NCBI RefSeq assembly: GCF_001857965.1 | Contig: NZ_CP017774.1 | Span: 62,001-126,000 of the forward strand | Origin: Flavobacterium commune | GTDB lineage: Bacteria; Bacteroidota; Bacteroidia; Flavobacteriales; Flavobacteriaceae | Direction of reading: 5' to 3' | Length of the DNA stretch: 64,000 nt | Shown here: in pieces, positions 35,230 to 44,698 of the stretch | Layout of the letters: the number at the start of each line of letters is the position of its first letter | How positions within the stretch are numbered: the first letter of the stretch is position 1 | Program-made: the position numbers and the translations under genes | The notes under the pieces: generated by a model | Seen by the model: only the letters and a program-made list of their open reading frames with translations | The model's database searches: none | What the model was told of the DNA's origin: nothing

Positions 35230-37353
35230 TTACAAATTCTTGATTACAAATTCACTTCTTCGGTTCAATTCGTGTTGTTCTTCGGTACAAGATTCACTTG
35301 GCACACATTTTACAATTTGAACGGTTTCACCATAACCTTTAGCAAAAATTCGCTTGGCTGGAATTCCCTGACTAAGGAAATATTCTCTGGTCGAATTGGC
35401 TCTTTTAGAAGAAAGATCTAAATTGTACTTATCATTTCCACGATTATCCGTATGCGAACCAATTTCAACTACCATATCAGGATATTTTTTCATCAACTCA
35501 ATTACTCGATTTAAAATAGGTTTAGATTCTTTTCGAATGTACCATAAATCGTAATCAAAGTAAATAGGATCGGTTTTAATTAACAATCTTTCTTTGTCTT
35601 TTACTACATCTTTCTCAGCAGCGACAATAGCTGCTATTTTTTCTTTCTTCTTGATTTCGGCTTCTACAATAGCTTTTTTAACCGCAGCTTCTTTTTCTAC
35701 TTTTGCCTTTTCGGCAATAATTGCTGCCTCTTTTTTCTGTTTTTCAGCAAGAAGTTTAGCTTCATTTTTCTTTTGTTCTATAACCGCTAATTCTTCTTGT
35801 TTAATAACTTCTAATGATTTTAAAGCCATCGAAGCATCATTCACTTTCTTTCTGTTTTTGTACAATTTCAAGAATTTGGAAGCATTCGTGTACATTTCTT
35901 TAGAAGCCTGAACCGAATAACTTTTTTCACAATCTACTGTAAAAGAAAAACGTCCATCGGCTGAAGTGATACTGCTTTCTATTTCCTTATTTTTAGCGTC
36001 CTGAAGAACTATTTTGGTATTTGCTAAAGGAAGTTTACTGTCAATATCAGTAATAATTCCCGAAATGTACTGCATACAATTTTCAACCACTAAAGGCTGA
36101 ATTTCATTAATTTCATAAATATCATCTCCGCCTTTTCCGCCTTTTCTGTTCGATGCAAAATAACCGTGCTGGGTATCGGAATCTATTACAAACGAAAAAT
36201 CGTCATATCCTGAATTCACCGGCAAACCAATATTCACCGGCTTCGCAAAATCGTTGTTTTTAATCTCAGAAACAAAAACATCCATAAAACCATAACCGGC
36301 ATGACCATTAGACGAAAAATACAGTTTGTTATCTTTTGAAATAAACGGAAATTGCTCCTTTTTATCGGTATTAATAGTTGCTCCTAAATTTTTTGGTGTT
36401 CCGTAATCAGAACCTAAAATAGCAACACTGTAAATATCAAATGACCCCAAAGAACCCGGCATATCCGATGCAAAATACAAGGTTTTCTCGTCATTACTCA
36501 AAGCAGGATGTTCTACCGAATAATTGTCGCTGTTAAACGGTAAAGCCGTTATATTTCGCCATTTTCCATCAACTAATTCTGCTTTGTAAATTTTTAGAGT
36601 CGAAATCTTATTTTCGTTTTTAGCTCTTACACCATCATTAGAATTGTTACGGGTAAAGTAAACGGTGTTTCCGTTTTTAGTAAAAACCGCATTGGATTCA
36701 TGTAAAGGTGTAGCCAATTCGATAGCAAATTTTCGAATTGAATCGGCTTTAGGATTTTTAAGCGAAACCGACATTAAATCGAGATAACTTTCGTTATTCC
36801 ATTTATATACTTTTTCAAAAGTATAAGGCTTTCTTATTACTGCCGAAAAAACCAATTTGTCACCATATTTTACTGCTCCAAACTCAGAATTTGATGTATT
36901 GATTGGCATATTTTTTATATCAAAACGATTGCCTAAAGCCGAAATATTCTCAAGAATCAGATTCTCTTTTTCAAGATTTTCAATAGCTTTTTGATTGTTG
37001 GCTTTCAAAAAATAATCACGCATTACTTTATTAGCCTCATCATAATTGCCTGAAGCTTTTAAGGTTTGAGAATATCTAAAATAATATTCAGCATCAAGAT
37101 TTTCGGCAAATCTAGCTATCAAAAAGCGATAGTTCCTTTGCGCATTTGCATAATCATTGGTATAATAATAGGAATCAGCCAGGTTTTTAACCACTTCAAA
37201 AGAACGATTGCTATTCATGATAGACTCATACAGCGGAATCGCTTCGCTGTAATACGTTCGTTCAAATAAGCGTTTGGCTCTTTGTAAATCTTGTGTTTGC
37301 GCCTGAGCAAATTGTAAAGTCAATACAATTAAAATAAGATATATTCTTTTCAT
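35230..37353 (-). CDS. OmpA-family protein with TPR, PD40 propeller and carboxypeptidase-regulatory domains
   Basis: The start at 37353 (MKRIYLILIVLTLQFAQAQ) gives a Sec signal; ATG 37362 is an alternative. About 707 residues: TPR-like repeats (about 20-140), a WD40/PD40 propeller (about 190-420, with HPALSNDEKTLYFASD and SKDNKLYFSSNGH), a CarboxypepD_reg-like domain (about 425-500), a Lys/Glu-rich coiled coil (about 530-600) and a C-terminal OmpA peptidoglycan-binding domain (EIGSHTDNRGNDKYNLDLSSKRA). This architecture recurs next to PorP/SprF genes in type IX secretion clusters (PorE-like). It probably anchors the outer membrane partner to peptidoglycan. Confidence 0.92.
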   Translation of the reverse strand: MKRIYLILIVLTLQFAQAQTQDLQRAKRLFERTYYSEAIPLYESIMNSNRSFEVVKNLADSYYYTNDYANAQRNYRFLIARFAENLDAEYYFRYSQTLKASGNYDEANKVMRDYFLKANNQKAIENLEKENLILENISALGNRFDIKNMPINTSNSEFGAVKYGDKLVFSAVIRKPYTFEKVYKWNNESYLDLMSVSLKNPKADSIRKFAIELATPLHESNAVFTKNGNTVYFTRNNSNDGVRAKNENKISTLKIYKAELVDGKWRNITALPFNSDNYSVEHPALSNDEKTLYFASDMPGSLGSFDIYSVAILGSDYGTPKNLGATINTDKKEQFPFISKDNKLYFSSNGHAGYGFMDVFVSEIKNNDFAKPVNIGLPVNSGYDDFSFVIDSDTQHGYFASNRKGGKGGDDIYEINEIQPLVVENCMQYISGIITDIDSKLPLANTKIVLQDAKNKEIESSITSADGRFSFTVDCEKSYSVQASKEMYTNASKFLKLYKNRKKVNDASMALKSLEVIKQEELAVIEQKKNEAKLLAEKQKKEAAIIAEKAKVEKEAAVKKAIVEAEIKKKEKIAAIVAAEKDVVKDKERLLIKTDPIYFDYDLWYIRKESKPILNRVIELMKKYPDMVVEIGSHTDNRGNDKYNLDLSSKRANSTREYFLSQGIPAKRIFAKGYGETVQIVKCVPSESCTEEQHELNRRSEFVIKNL

Positions 37354-37363
37354 TTCTATCATA

Positions 37364-38299
37364 TTAAAAGAATCTTGGTGATTTATCAAATCCTTTGCCT
37401 AACAAATCGATATTAAACAAAACAAAAACTTCGTGCGTTCCCGAGTTAAACTGTCCAAAATTAGAAGTAGTATAATCATAAGCATAACCTACACTAATAC
37501 TTGGCGAAACCTTAACACTCATTAAGGCACTTACCGCATCATCAAATCGATAAGCAGCTCCTAATTCGAATTTTTCATTGAACAAAACATTAGCCGAAAG
37601 ATCTAATGAAACTGCCGAACCCTGAACCATCCTAGTCATAAATGCCGGTTTCAACTTAAAGGTATCCGACAAATTAAAAACATATCCTCCTGTAAAAAAC
37701 AAATGAATTTTCTCAGAACCAAAAGCATTAATTCCTGAGCGTTCTTCAATATGCTTAGACGAAAATAAATTAGGTGCCGACAATCCTAAATAATAATTAT
37801 CGGTAAAATAATAGGCTCCAACACCAATGTTTGGAAAAACAGTACTCCTATTCTCCGAGAATGCCTCATCGGTAGAAGAATCGCCTGTTTCTAACACAAA
37901 GCCATTAAAATTAGTTTTAAACGAAGTAAAACCGGCTTTTAATCCTAAAGACAGCTTTGCCTTAGTACTCACATCAAGTACATAAGCAAAATCAGCATAG
38001 AAATTATCTTCTTTCAAAGCTCCGTCGCCTATGTCATCAGAAATTATGGAAGCACCCATTTCGACTTTTTTATTCAAAGGGATATGCCCAAAAAAGTTAA
38101 ACGTTTTAGGGGCTCCTATGGCTCCTGCCCATTGCGATCGATACAAAACTCCCAAATCTAACATGGCTTGTGTTCCGGTGGCATAAGCCGGATTCACAAC
38201 ATTCATATTGTACATATAGTGCGTATATTCGGGGTCTTGCTGTGCAGCTACTTTTATTACCAACAGTAAGAAACTGATACTTAATATTATTTTTTTCAT
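37364..38299 (-). CDS. PorP/SprF-family type IX secretion outer membrane protein
   Basis: 311 residues with a signal peptide (MKKIILSISFLLLVIKVAAQ) and the family opening QDPEYTHYMYNMNVVNPAYATGT. The rest is a predicted beta-barrel (YADFAYVLDVSTKAKLSLGLKAG, YYLGLSAPNLF). SprF-like proteins are needed for secretion or surface attachment of specific T9SS substrates with type B C-terminal domains. Exactly such a substrate is encoded immediately upstream, and the OmpA partner downstream. Confidence 0.94.
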   Translation of the reverse strand: MKKIILSISFLLLVIKVAAQQDPEYTHYMYNMNVVNPAYATGTQAMLDLGVLYRSQWAGAIGAPKTFNFFGHIPLNKKVEMGASIISDDIGDGALKEDNFYADFAYVLDVSTKAKLSLGLKAGFTSFKTNFNGFVLETGDSSTDEAFSENRSTVFPNIGVGAYYFTDNYYLGLSAPNLFSSKHIEERSGINAFGSEKIHLFFTGGYVFNLSDTFKLKPAFMTRMVQGSAVSLDLSANVLFNEKFELGAAYRFDDAVSALMSVKVSPSISVGYAYDYTTSNFGQFNSGTHEVFVLFNIDLLGKGFDKSPRFF

Positions 38300-38330
38300 T
38301 CGAAGTTTAGTTTTAATGTAACAAAATCAG

Positions 38331-40982
38331 CTATCGGTTTAGGTAAAGTCTTCCCTGAGTTGGTTTTTTATTTCCTTTATTAAAATGAAGAACATAAAAG
38401 TAAACACCATTAGGCGCTATTCCGTCAACCCCTATTTTGTAATCTGAATTACGACCATCCCATTCGGTTTTAGTACGATTTCCTTTGAACATTAAATTCC
38501 CATAACGATTATAAATTTCTAAAGTAAAGTCAGGATAGATAAATTCAATGTCTTTAATTCTGAAAACATCATTTTTTTGATCTCCGTTTGGCGAAAAACC
38601 GTCGGGAATAAAGAAATCATCAGGAACGTCACAGTTTGAAAGTGAAACTGTAACTTCTAGTGCGTCCGAATAGCAATTAGTTGTACTTGAAAAATTGTAA
38701 GCATAATAGGTTTTTCCTTCAACTAAAGCTGTATTGGCAATCAATTGATTTCCATTTTCAAGAGCATCAAACCAAACTAATTCTTCATTAGCCGAAACCC
38801 TGTCACTTAAGTTTTGAATTGTAGGATTATCTAAACCGCAAAAGTTTTGACCATCAGTATCCAATACAACTGCATCTAATTCGTTAATAGTTACTGAAAT
38901 TGCTGTTCTCCCCGATTCGCATGTAGTAGTTGAATTTACTTCTTTTACATAATAAGTTCCTGTAACCAATACCGTTGAAGCACTTAGCACTGTGGTAGAT
39001 GAAACCGAATCAAACCATTGGTATTGCGCTCCGCTTGGTGTCAAATTAGCTATTGTTCTCACATCATTTTTACAAAAACTAAAACTATTAGCTGCAGGAT
39101 TATTAGGAATACTGTTTACAACAAATGTTTTGGTTTTATTCAAAACAACTGAACTACAACCATTTGAATTATCTAAAATAGAATTGAGCGTAATTGTTGT
39201 ATTTCCTGTATTTACAAGAGCTGAAGCAGGAATTGTAAAACTGGCATTCCCTGCGCTAACTGTAAGGATAACATTTTGATTAGCCATAGTATTAGCATCT
39301 GTTAAAGAATAATCAACGGTAATATTGGTCAAAGTTCCTAATCCGGAAAGCTGAACACTGACATCCTGACCCAAACAAATATTATTTGCATTTAAAGCAA
39401 CCGCAGCAACATTTGACAATGGCTTAACAGTAAAAGCTTTTGATAAAGCCACAGGATTTGAACAACCACTGGTTAAATTAATAATATTAGTAAAATTCAA
39501 AACTGAATTCACTCCAACATTCGGAATCAGAGTAGCCGGAATTGAAAATTGTGCCACTCCATTTGTAACCGTAAAATCCGTTTGCTGACTTGCAGCGACA
39601 TTATCCCCGGAAAGATTATATGAAATTCTGTAATTTCCATTTGTTAAATTAGTATTTCCTGAAATTTCAACCAGAGCATCCAGTCCTTTACATATTGGTT
39701 CAATGGTTACGGTAGCATTATTAATTCTTGGCAAAGGATTAATATTTAAAATATCCGAAATAGTTCCTAAAATATTAGTACAAGCACGACGACTGGCTGT
39801 GTTGACAATATTTGTTATTGTAAAAGTATAATTGCCTACGGCTAGAAGATACTCATTATCCTCATCTATATCAAAAACAAAATTGCCATTGACAAAATTA
39901 CCATTAACAGTTATGAAATTTGTAGTAGTTCCATTCGAAATACTATAACTAACATCATAATTACCATTAGGAATAGCTTGCGGTCCCTTGGTCAAAATGC
40001 CATTGTAAGTTGCTGTAGGAATAAGGTTTTCACAAATATCTGAATTTACAACCAGAGTGCTTCCTGTAAAATCCAAAGGATCTTCAATAACAATCTGAAC
40101 GGTTGATTGTGAATTAGTACAAATAGGATTTGAGGACAAAACGGTATAAGTAAAATTATAAGTTCCCGCTCCAAAAGTATTATAAATACTCTCAACATCT
40201 ATTCTATTATCTGCTAGACTTGTTATCTGATTTGTTCCAGAAACATCTGTCCATCTCCCACCCGCATCCTCTGCTGATAAAAGATCATTCAAGTTTACAT
40301 TTCTATACAACGTCAAATCATTATTGCTACACAATAGTAAATTGGAAGGAGTTCCGGATAATGGTTTTCTAAAAACGGTTACAAAAACCGTAGCTGACTG
40401 TTCAGGACAGCTGTCTAAAGCCGGGATGGTATAAGTATAGGAATAATTTCCTTCCCCTAAAGCTTTTGGATTAATTGTATTTCCTGGTAAAAGTGCATTA
40501 GTAACACTGTTTCTCCATGTTCCATTTTGCTGTGGAGCTAATTTTGTACCATCAAAAGCAAGAAATAAATTAAAAGACTCTACATCATTACAAGTAGAAA
40601 CGTTAGGACTGGGAACACCCGCATAAGGGCCAATTCTTAAAGTAACCGTAGCTTCGTTATCAGCACAACTTGATGGATCCTGAACATAGGTATAAGTATA
40701 AATACCACTGCTTCGTAATGCCTGGGCATTTAATATTCCACTAAAAATACTCTCTTCCAGAGGTTTTGAGTTATCAATCCAAGTTCCGCCCGCTGCCGGA
40801 CTTCCTCCTAAAAGGTTATAAAGATTAATATTGCTGTTAGCAGGATCCTGAATATTACAAATCGTCACACTGCTATCTTCTCCGGCACATTGCGAATAAC
40901 TATTTGAAGATAAGATAAATAGAAGAAAAACAGAGAATTTTAGAAGATTATTTTTAATAAAAGAAAGTAGATTTATTGCCAT
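38331..40982 (-). CDS. large secreted repeat protein with gliding-motility (T9SS type B) C-terminal domain
   Basis: 883 residues. Signal peptide (cleavage after SNSYSQ, about residue 31), then a string of immunoglobulin-like or PKD-like beta repeats rich in Thr, Asn and Ser. The last ~95 residues (FFIPDGFSPNGDQKNDVF, LEIYNRYGNLMF, WDGR, PNGVYFYVL) are the gliding motility-associated C-terminal domain, a type B T9SS sorting signal. The protein is exported through the type IX system and displayed on the cell surface, probably as an adhesin. It is first of a three-gene minus-strand operon with SprF-like and OmpA-like partners. Confidence 0.93.
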   Translation of the reverse strand: MAINLLSFIKNNLLKFSVFLLFILSSNSYSQCAGEDSSVTICNIQDPANSNINLYNLLGGSPAAGGTWIDNSKPLEESIFSGILNAQALRSSGIYTYTYVQDPSSCADNEATVTLRIGPYAGVPSPNVSTCNDVESFNLFLAFDGTKLAPQQNGTWRNSVTNALLPGNTINPKALGEGNYSYTYTIPALDSCPEQSATVFVTVFRKPLSGTPSNLLLCSNNDLTLYRNVNLNDLLSAEDAGGRWTDVSGTNQITSLADNRIDVESIYNTFGAGTYNFTYTVLSSNPICTNSQSTVQIVIEDPLDFTGSTLVVNSDICENLIPTATYNGILTKGPQAIPNGNYDVSYSISNGTTTNFITVNGNFVNGNFVFDIDEDNEYLLAVGNYTFTITNIVNTASRRACTNILGTISDILNINPLPRINNATVTIEPICKGLDALVEISGNTNLTNGNYRISYNLSGDNVAASQQTDFTVTNGVAQFSIPATLIPNVGVNSVLNFTNIINLTSGCSNPVALSKAFTVKPLSNVAAVALNANNICLGQDVSVQLSGLGTLTNITVDYSLTDANTMANQNVILTVSAGNASFTIPASALVNTGNTTITLNSILDNSNGCSSVVLNKTKTFVVNSIPNNPAANSFSFCKNDVRTIANLTPSGAQYQWFDSVSSTTVLSASTVLVTGTYYVKEVNSTTTCESGRTAISVTINELDAVVLDTDGQNFCGLDNPTIQNLSDRVSANEELVWFDALENGNQLIANTALVEGKTYYAYNFSSTTNCYSDALEVTVSLSNCDVPDDFFIPDGFSPNGDQKNDVFRIKDIEFIYPDFTLEIYNRYGNLMFKGNRTKTEWDGRNSDYKIGVDGIAPNGVYFYVLHFNKGNKKPTQGRLYLNR

Positions 40983-41222
40983 ACTGTACTTTTTAGATTA
41001 GATTATTGGGGTAACACAATGCTAATGTAAGAAATAAAGCATCAAGAATATCTAAAAAATTCGACAAAATGCATCAAAAAACGGTTGAAATCAATATTTT
41101 TAAGAAATTATACTTTTAATAAACTCAAAATCAAAGCCATTAAACCTTATAATTACGCAGCATCCTTACTAAAATTACATAAAACTCTTTTCTCCTAAAA
41201 AACTTAAAAAAATGAGCATAAA

Positions 41223-41248
41223 AAAAGTCCCGATTTTATCGGGACTTT
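41223..41248 (-). terminator. terminator of rpsA
   Basis: AAAGTCCCGAT / ATCGGGACTTT with a short loop, followed by a T-run on the minus strand, 24 bases after the rpsA stop. The rest of the 40983-41271 gap is AT-rich, and I see no gene in it. Confidence 0.88.
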
Positions 41249-41271
41249 CAATATTTAGAAAATCTAAGAAA

Positions 41272-43050
41272 TTATTTTTTCTCTGATTTTTCCATTTTAG
41301 CTTTCAATGCAGCTAATACATCATTGTTATCTCCTAAAGTTGCAGCTGGTGCATTAGTAGTAGATGCAGATGAAGTATTTTCAGTTGCAGCTTTCACATT
41401 TTTCTCTTCTTCTTCACGGAAGATAGCAGTGTGAGAAGCAACTACTCTTTTGAATTCTTTATTGAATTCGATTACTTTGAAATCAGCTGAATCACCTTTT
41501 TTCAATTTCTTTCCGTCTTCTTTTTCAAGGTGACGAGTAGGAATGAAAGCAACGATATCATCTCCGAATTCTACAGTAGCTCCTTTGTCAACAATTTCAG
41601 AAATCTCTCCGTTGTGGATAGTTCCTACAGCGAAAGAATCTTCGTATTGATCCCAAGGATTAGCAGTAGTTTGTTTGTGACCTAAAGATAATTTACGTCC
41701 GTCAACATCTAATTCTAATACAACTACGTCTAATTTCTCACCAACATTTACAAATTCAGATGGGTGTTTGATTTTCTTAGTCCAAGATAAGTCAGAGATG
41801 TAGATTAATCCATCAATTCCTTCTTCTAATTCTACGAAAATACCAAAGTTTGTAAAGTTTCTAACGATACCTGAATGTTTAGAACCTACAGGGTATTTAG
41901 AAGTAATATCAGTCCATGGATCTTGAGTCAATTGTTTGATACCTAATGACATCTTACGATCGTCTCTATCTAAAGTCAAGATAACTGCTTCAACAACATC
42001 ACCTACTTTTACGAAATCCTGAGCAGAACGTAAATGAGTAGACCATGACATTTCAGAAACGTGGATTAAACCTTCAACACCTTCAGCAACTTCGATAAAT
42101 GCACCGTAATCAGCGATTACAACTACTTTACCAGAAACTTTATCACCAATAGTTAAGTTAGCATCTAATGCATCCCATGGGTGAGCGTTTAATTGTTTCA
42201 ATCCTAATTGAATTCTTGTTTTCTCATCATCAAAATCAAGGATTACAACGTTCAATTTTTGGTCTAATTCAAGAACTTCAGATGGGTGGTTGATTCTTGA
42301 CCAAGAAAGGTCAGTAATGTGGATTAATCCGTCAACACCACCTAAGTCAATAAATACACCGTAAGAAGTAATGTTTTTAACAACACCTTCTAATACTTGT
42401 CCTTTTTGTAATTGACCAATGATTTCTTTTTTCTGTACTTCAATATCAGCTTCGATAAGAGCTTTGTGAGATACAACAACATTTTTGAATTCGTGGTTAA
42501 TTTTTACCACTTTGAATTCCATAGTTTTATTTACATAAACATCGTAGTCTCTAATTGGCTTAACATCAATTTGAGATCCTGGTAAGAACGCTTCAATTCC
42601 GAAAACGTCAACGATCATACCACCTTTAGTTCTGCATTTAACGAAACCATTAACGATTTCTCCAGTTTCATTAGCTGCAATAACTCTATCCCAAGATTTA
42701 ATAGTACGTGCTTTACGGTGAGATAATACTAATTGACCTGTTTTATCCTCACGGATGTCGATTAACACCTCTACTTTGTCACCTACTTTTAAGTTTGGAT
42801 TGTAACGGAATTCATTTAAAGAAATAACACCTTCAGATTTAGCATTGATATCAACGATAACGTCTCTATCAGTAATTCTAACTACAACTCCTTCAACTAC
42901 TTCTTCTTGGTCAGTAGAGATGAAAGTTTTAGATACTAGTTCTTCAAACTCTAATAAGTTTTTTTCATCTACTGCATCAATACCTTCTTCAAAGTTGTGC
43001 CAGTTAAAATTTGCTAAAAACTCTTCTTGTGATTTAATTTGTTCAGACAT
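41272..43050 (-). CDS. rpsA: 30S ribosomal protein S1
   Basis: 592 residues with repeated S1 RNA-binding domains; the later ones are clear in KNITSYGVFIDLGGVDGLIHITDLSW, VVIADYGAFIEVAEGVEGLIHVSEMSW and NFTNFGIFVELEEGIDGLIYISDLSW, each followed by GLKQL- or GHKQT-type strands. The C-terminus has a Ser/Thr/Ala-rich tail. S1 binds mRNA upstream of the start codon on the 30S subunit, important in a phylum whose genes mostly lack Shine-Dalgarno sequences. A TAATTTTG -7 box lies 120 bases upstream. Confidence 0.97.
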   Translation of the reverse strand: MSEQIKSQEEFLANFNWHNFEEGIDAVDEKNLLEFEELVSKTFISTDQEEVVEGVVVRITDRDVIVDINAKSEGVISLNEFRYNPNLKVGDKVEVLIDIREDKTGQLVLSHRKARTIKSWDRVIAANETGEIVNGFVKCRTKGGMIVDVFGIEAFLPGSQIDVKPIRDYDVYVNKTMEFKVVKINHEFKNVVVSHKALIEADIEVQKKEIIGQLQKGQVLEGVVKNITSYGVFIDLGGVDGLIHITDLSWSRINHPSEVLELDQKLNVVILDFDDEKTRIQLGLKQLNAHPWDALDANLTIGDKVSGKVVVIADYGAFIEVAEGVEGLIHVSEMSWSTHLRSAQDFVKVGDVVEAVILTLDRDDRKMSLGIKQLTQDPWTDITSKYPVGSKHSGIVRNFTNFGIFVELEEGIDGLIYISDLSWTKKIKHPSEFVNVGEKLDVVVLELDVDGRKLSLGHKQTTANPWDQYEDSFAVGTIHNGEISEIVDKGATVEFGDDIVAFIPTRHLEKEDGKKLKKGDSADFKVIEFNKEFKRVVASHTAIFREEEEKNVKAATENTSSASTTNAPAATLGDNNDVLAALKAKMEKSEKK

Positions 43051-43169
43051 GCTGATAAAAAATTTGTATTCTGCATTCTCTCGAGTTTCTTGATGTGATA
43101 GAAAACAACAGAAGTTGTTTGTATAATTAGTTGATACCTAAAGGAAACTCTTATTCACCAAAAGGTGCG

Positions 43170-43177
43170 CAAAATTA
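43170..43177 (-). promoter_or_regulatory. rpsA promoter -7 box
   Basis: On the minus strand this is TAATTTTG, a perfect TAnnTTTG match. It predicts a leader of about 110 nt containing small hairpins (CACC-TTTT-GGTG; AACAACTTCTGTTGTT), possibly used for autoregulation. Confidence 0.55.
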
Positions 43178-43267
43178 ATTCTTTTTTATGTAACTACAAA
43201 ACAAATCCCGCTGATAATCACCACTAAACCCAAACTCAACGTCATTTGTACACTTTTTTACATTTTT

Positions 43268-43378
43268 AGGAGCATAACGACTTCGTTTTCAAAGCACTTC
43301 CCTCCTGCTGTCCGCTCTATCTCTTGTCTCGTCTTTTGGGACGAGACAAGAGGATGCCGCTTCCATCAGGGCTATTTA
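43268..43378 (+). ncRNA. conserved-looking structured intergenic element (possibly Flavo-1 RNA-like)
   Basis: Far less AT-rich than its surroundings. A perfect 13-bp stem CTCTTGTCTCGTC (43321-43333) / GACGAGACAAGAG (43340-43352) closes a 6-base loop and is embedded between CTTCCCTCCTGCTGTCCGCT and GGATGCCGCTTCCATCAGGG, whose CCCT and AGGG ends can pair. I remember this outer sequence as a frequent intergenic element of flavobacteria and suspect the Flavo-1 motif, but I cannot confirm the identity. Strand is uncertain. It explains most of the rpsA to membrane-protein gap (43051-43511), where no gene is seen. Confidence 0.5.
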
Positions 43379-43511
43379 GTTCGTTTTGTTTTTAGAAGGT
43401 ATTTTGTAAAGATATTTTGATATATTTAAAAGAAAATACAACAACTATTACTCCTATCTGCCTAAAAACGGGTGGTTTTCTGTTTTTTTTTATCACACAA
43501 ATAAAACTATT

Positions 43512-43740
43512 ATGATAACATTTTTTTATAGATTGTATAACGACAGAAACAAATTTTACGGCTACAGATTGGATTAATTCCATATCAGCGGTTTCAGCTC
43601 TACTGACAACAATAGTAACATTCATTACTGTCAGAGAAATAAAAAAACAAAGAGAACATAGTTATCATCCCGATGTAAATATCGCAAATCTTGAGTTCTT
43701 TGTTTATAAATATGATAAAGATGAAGAAGATGAAAACGAT
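43512..43740 (+). pseudogene. frameshifted 5' part of the following membrane protein gene
   Basis: An ATG at 43512 is followed by MITFF and a run of seven T (43521-43527). Reading six T instead of seven joins this start to the downstream frame, giving MITFFIDCITTETNFTATDW, then a membrane segment (ISAVSALLTTIVTFITV) and EIKKQREHSYHPDVNIANLEF, running without a stop into the 43741 frame. The full product would be 265 residues. The shift may be a real mutation, a phase-variable run or a sequencing error. Confidence 0.7.
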
Positions 43741-44310
43741 ATGTTTTCACTTTACTATTCAACGAAAAAAATGTTGGAAACAGATCCTAAACAAGGATAT
43801 AATGAACTCACAATTGACATTAGCAATATTGGTTTAGCTGCTGCTAAACAAGTTAGTTGGTCTTGGTTTGTGAATTTTAATGGAATTAAAAGCGTATTAG
43901 AATCAAAGAAAAACCCTTTAATTGATTGTGTTTTACACGAAAATGAAGTTTCAATTTCATCGAAAAAGTTAAATATTGATTGGTTTTATTTGGTTGATGA
44001 TGAAAATTTTGGCAACTATTTTAATTTCATTTTACCATACTCAATTGAAAACAGAAAAAACACGATTAGAATTCCTCCAAGTTATTTGGACTTGTATTGG
44101 CTATACAAGGCGAAGGAAATTTTAGAAGATGACCATTTTAGTGATATGGAATATCCTCCATTGGAATTACACATAAAATATACAAATATGCATGGTAAAG
44201 AAATTGAAAAAACATTTTTATTATATATGACTTGGAGTTTTATGAGCAACCCGCTTAATCAACAAACTGAATTAGCAAAATTCAGGATTGAAATTGCAGA
44301 ATCTAACTAA
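43741..44310 (+). CDS. hypothetical protein, probably the 3' part of a frameshifted membrane-anchored protein
   Basis: I do not recognise the family. The 189-residue frame from the ATG at 43741 is open upstream to 43519 with coding-like sequence and no ATG, GTG or TTG. The true N-terminus is therefore probably the frameshifted part at 43512-43740, which adds a membrane helix. The visible part is rich in aromatic and acidic residues (NELTIDISNIGLAAAKQVSWSW, PPSYLDLYWLYKAKEIL) and looks like a beta-rich cytoplasmic or periplasmic domain. It lies in a patch of gene fragments and repeats between rpsA and a sugar permease, suggesting acquired DNA. Confidence 0.6.
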   Translation: MFSLYYSTKKMLETDPKQGYNELTIDISNIGLAAAKQVSWSWFVNFNGIKSVLESKKNPLIDCVLHENEVSISSKKLNIDWFYLVDDENFGNYFNFILPYSIENRKNTIRIPPSYLDLYWLYKAKEILEDDHFSDMEYPPLELHIKYTNMHGKEIEKTFLLYMTWSFMSNPLNQQTELAKFRIEIAESN

Positions 44311-44317
44311 AAAAACT

Positions 44318-44448
44318 AACCCACGCTACCGCACAAATCCTTTCTTGTGGCATCTTGATTAACTATAATCCTTAATCCTAGAAATTATATTTGAAATAAT
44401 CTTTCAAAAAGTTCTTCTGCCAGTATAACAAGTTTACGGCAAAAAAAC
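44318..44448. repeat. degenerate direct repeat, copy A
   Basis: Shares AATCCTTTCTTGTGGCATCT, TTGATTAACTATAA and further on ATAACAAGTTTACGGCAAAA with copy B at 45421-45536, in the same order and direction about 1.1 kb apart. The two copies flank a lipoprotein gene and a gene fragment. Confidence 0.6.
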
Positions 44449-44486
44449 AGCAAAATTCAACACTCAATCACACCATCAATAGACAA

Positions 44487-44521
44487 TAAAAAAGAGTTAG
44501 CACTCACCAACTCCTTTTATT
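44487..44521 (-). terminator. terminator on the minus strand after the gene fragment
   Basis: AAAAGGAGTT / AACTCTTTT stem with a ~10-base loop followed by T on the minus strand. It lies just past the fragment at 44529-44698 and may now serve the lipoprotein gene. Confidence 0.6.
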
Positions 44522-44528
44522 CAGCTTC

Positions 44529-44698
44529 CTAACACTTTTCCTTTACCAAATCTAACACCAGTTCAAATTGTTCTTCTCGTTTAGATAAGAATTATTAATT
44601 TCAATAGCTTCTTCGGGTTTTACTAAAGATAAATTGCTTCGGTGTGTATCAACATAATTGCGTTCTTCTACATCTTCCCCTATCGTTGAGTAAAAAAT
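44529..44698 (-). pseudogene. C-terminal gene fragment with an internal frameshift
   Basis: Directly after the lipoprotein stop, and without a start, one frame reads FYSTIGEDVEERNYVDTHRS, then NLSLVKPEEAIEINNS. After a one-base shift it continues as LSKREEQFELVLDLVKEKC and stops at 44529. Amino-acid composition is coding-like across the shift and a terminator follows. I do not recognise the parent protein. Probably the remnant of a deleted gene. Confidence 0.45.

Noticed and set aside
35594..35911. 105-codon plus-strand frame rich in Ser, Phe and Ala
   Set aside because: Mirror of the Lys/Glu-rich coiled coil of the OmpA-family gene.
43392..43625. 77-codon minus-strand frame
   Set aside because: Antisense to the restored N-terminal part of the frameshifted membrane protein; no motif.
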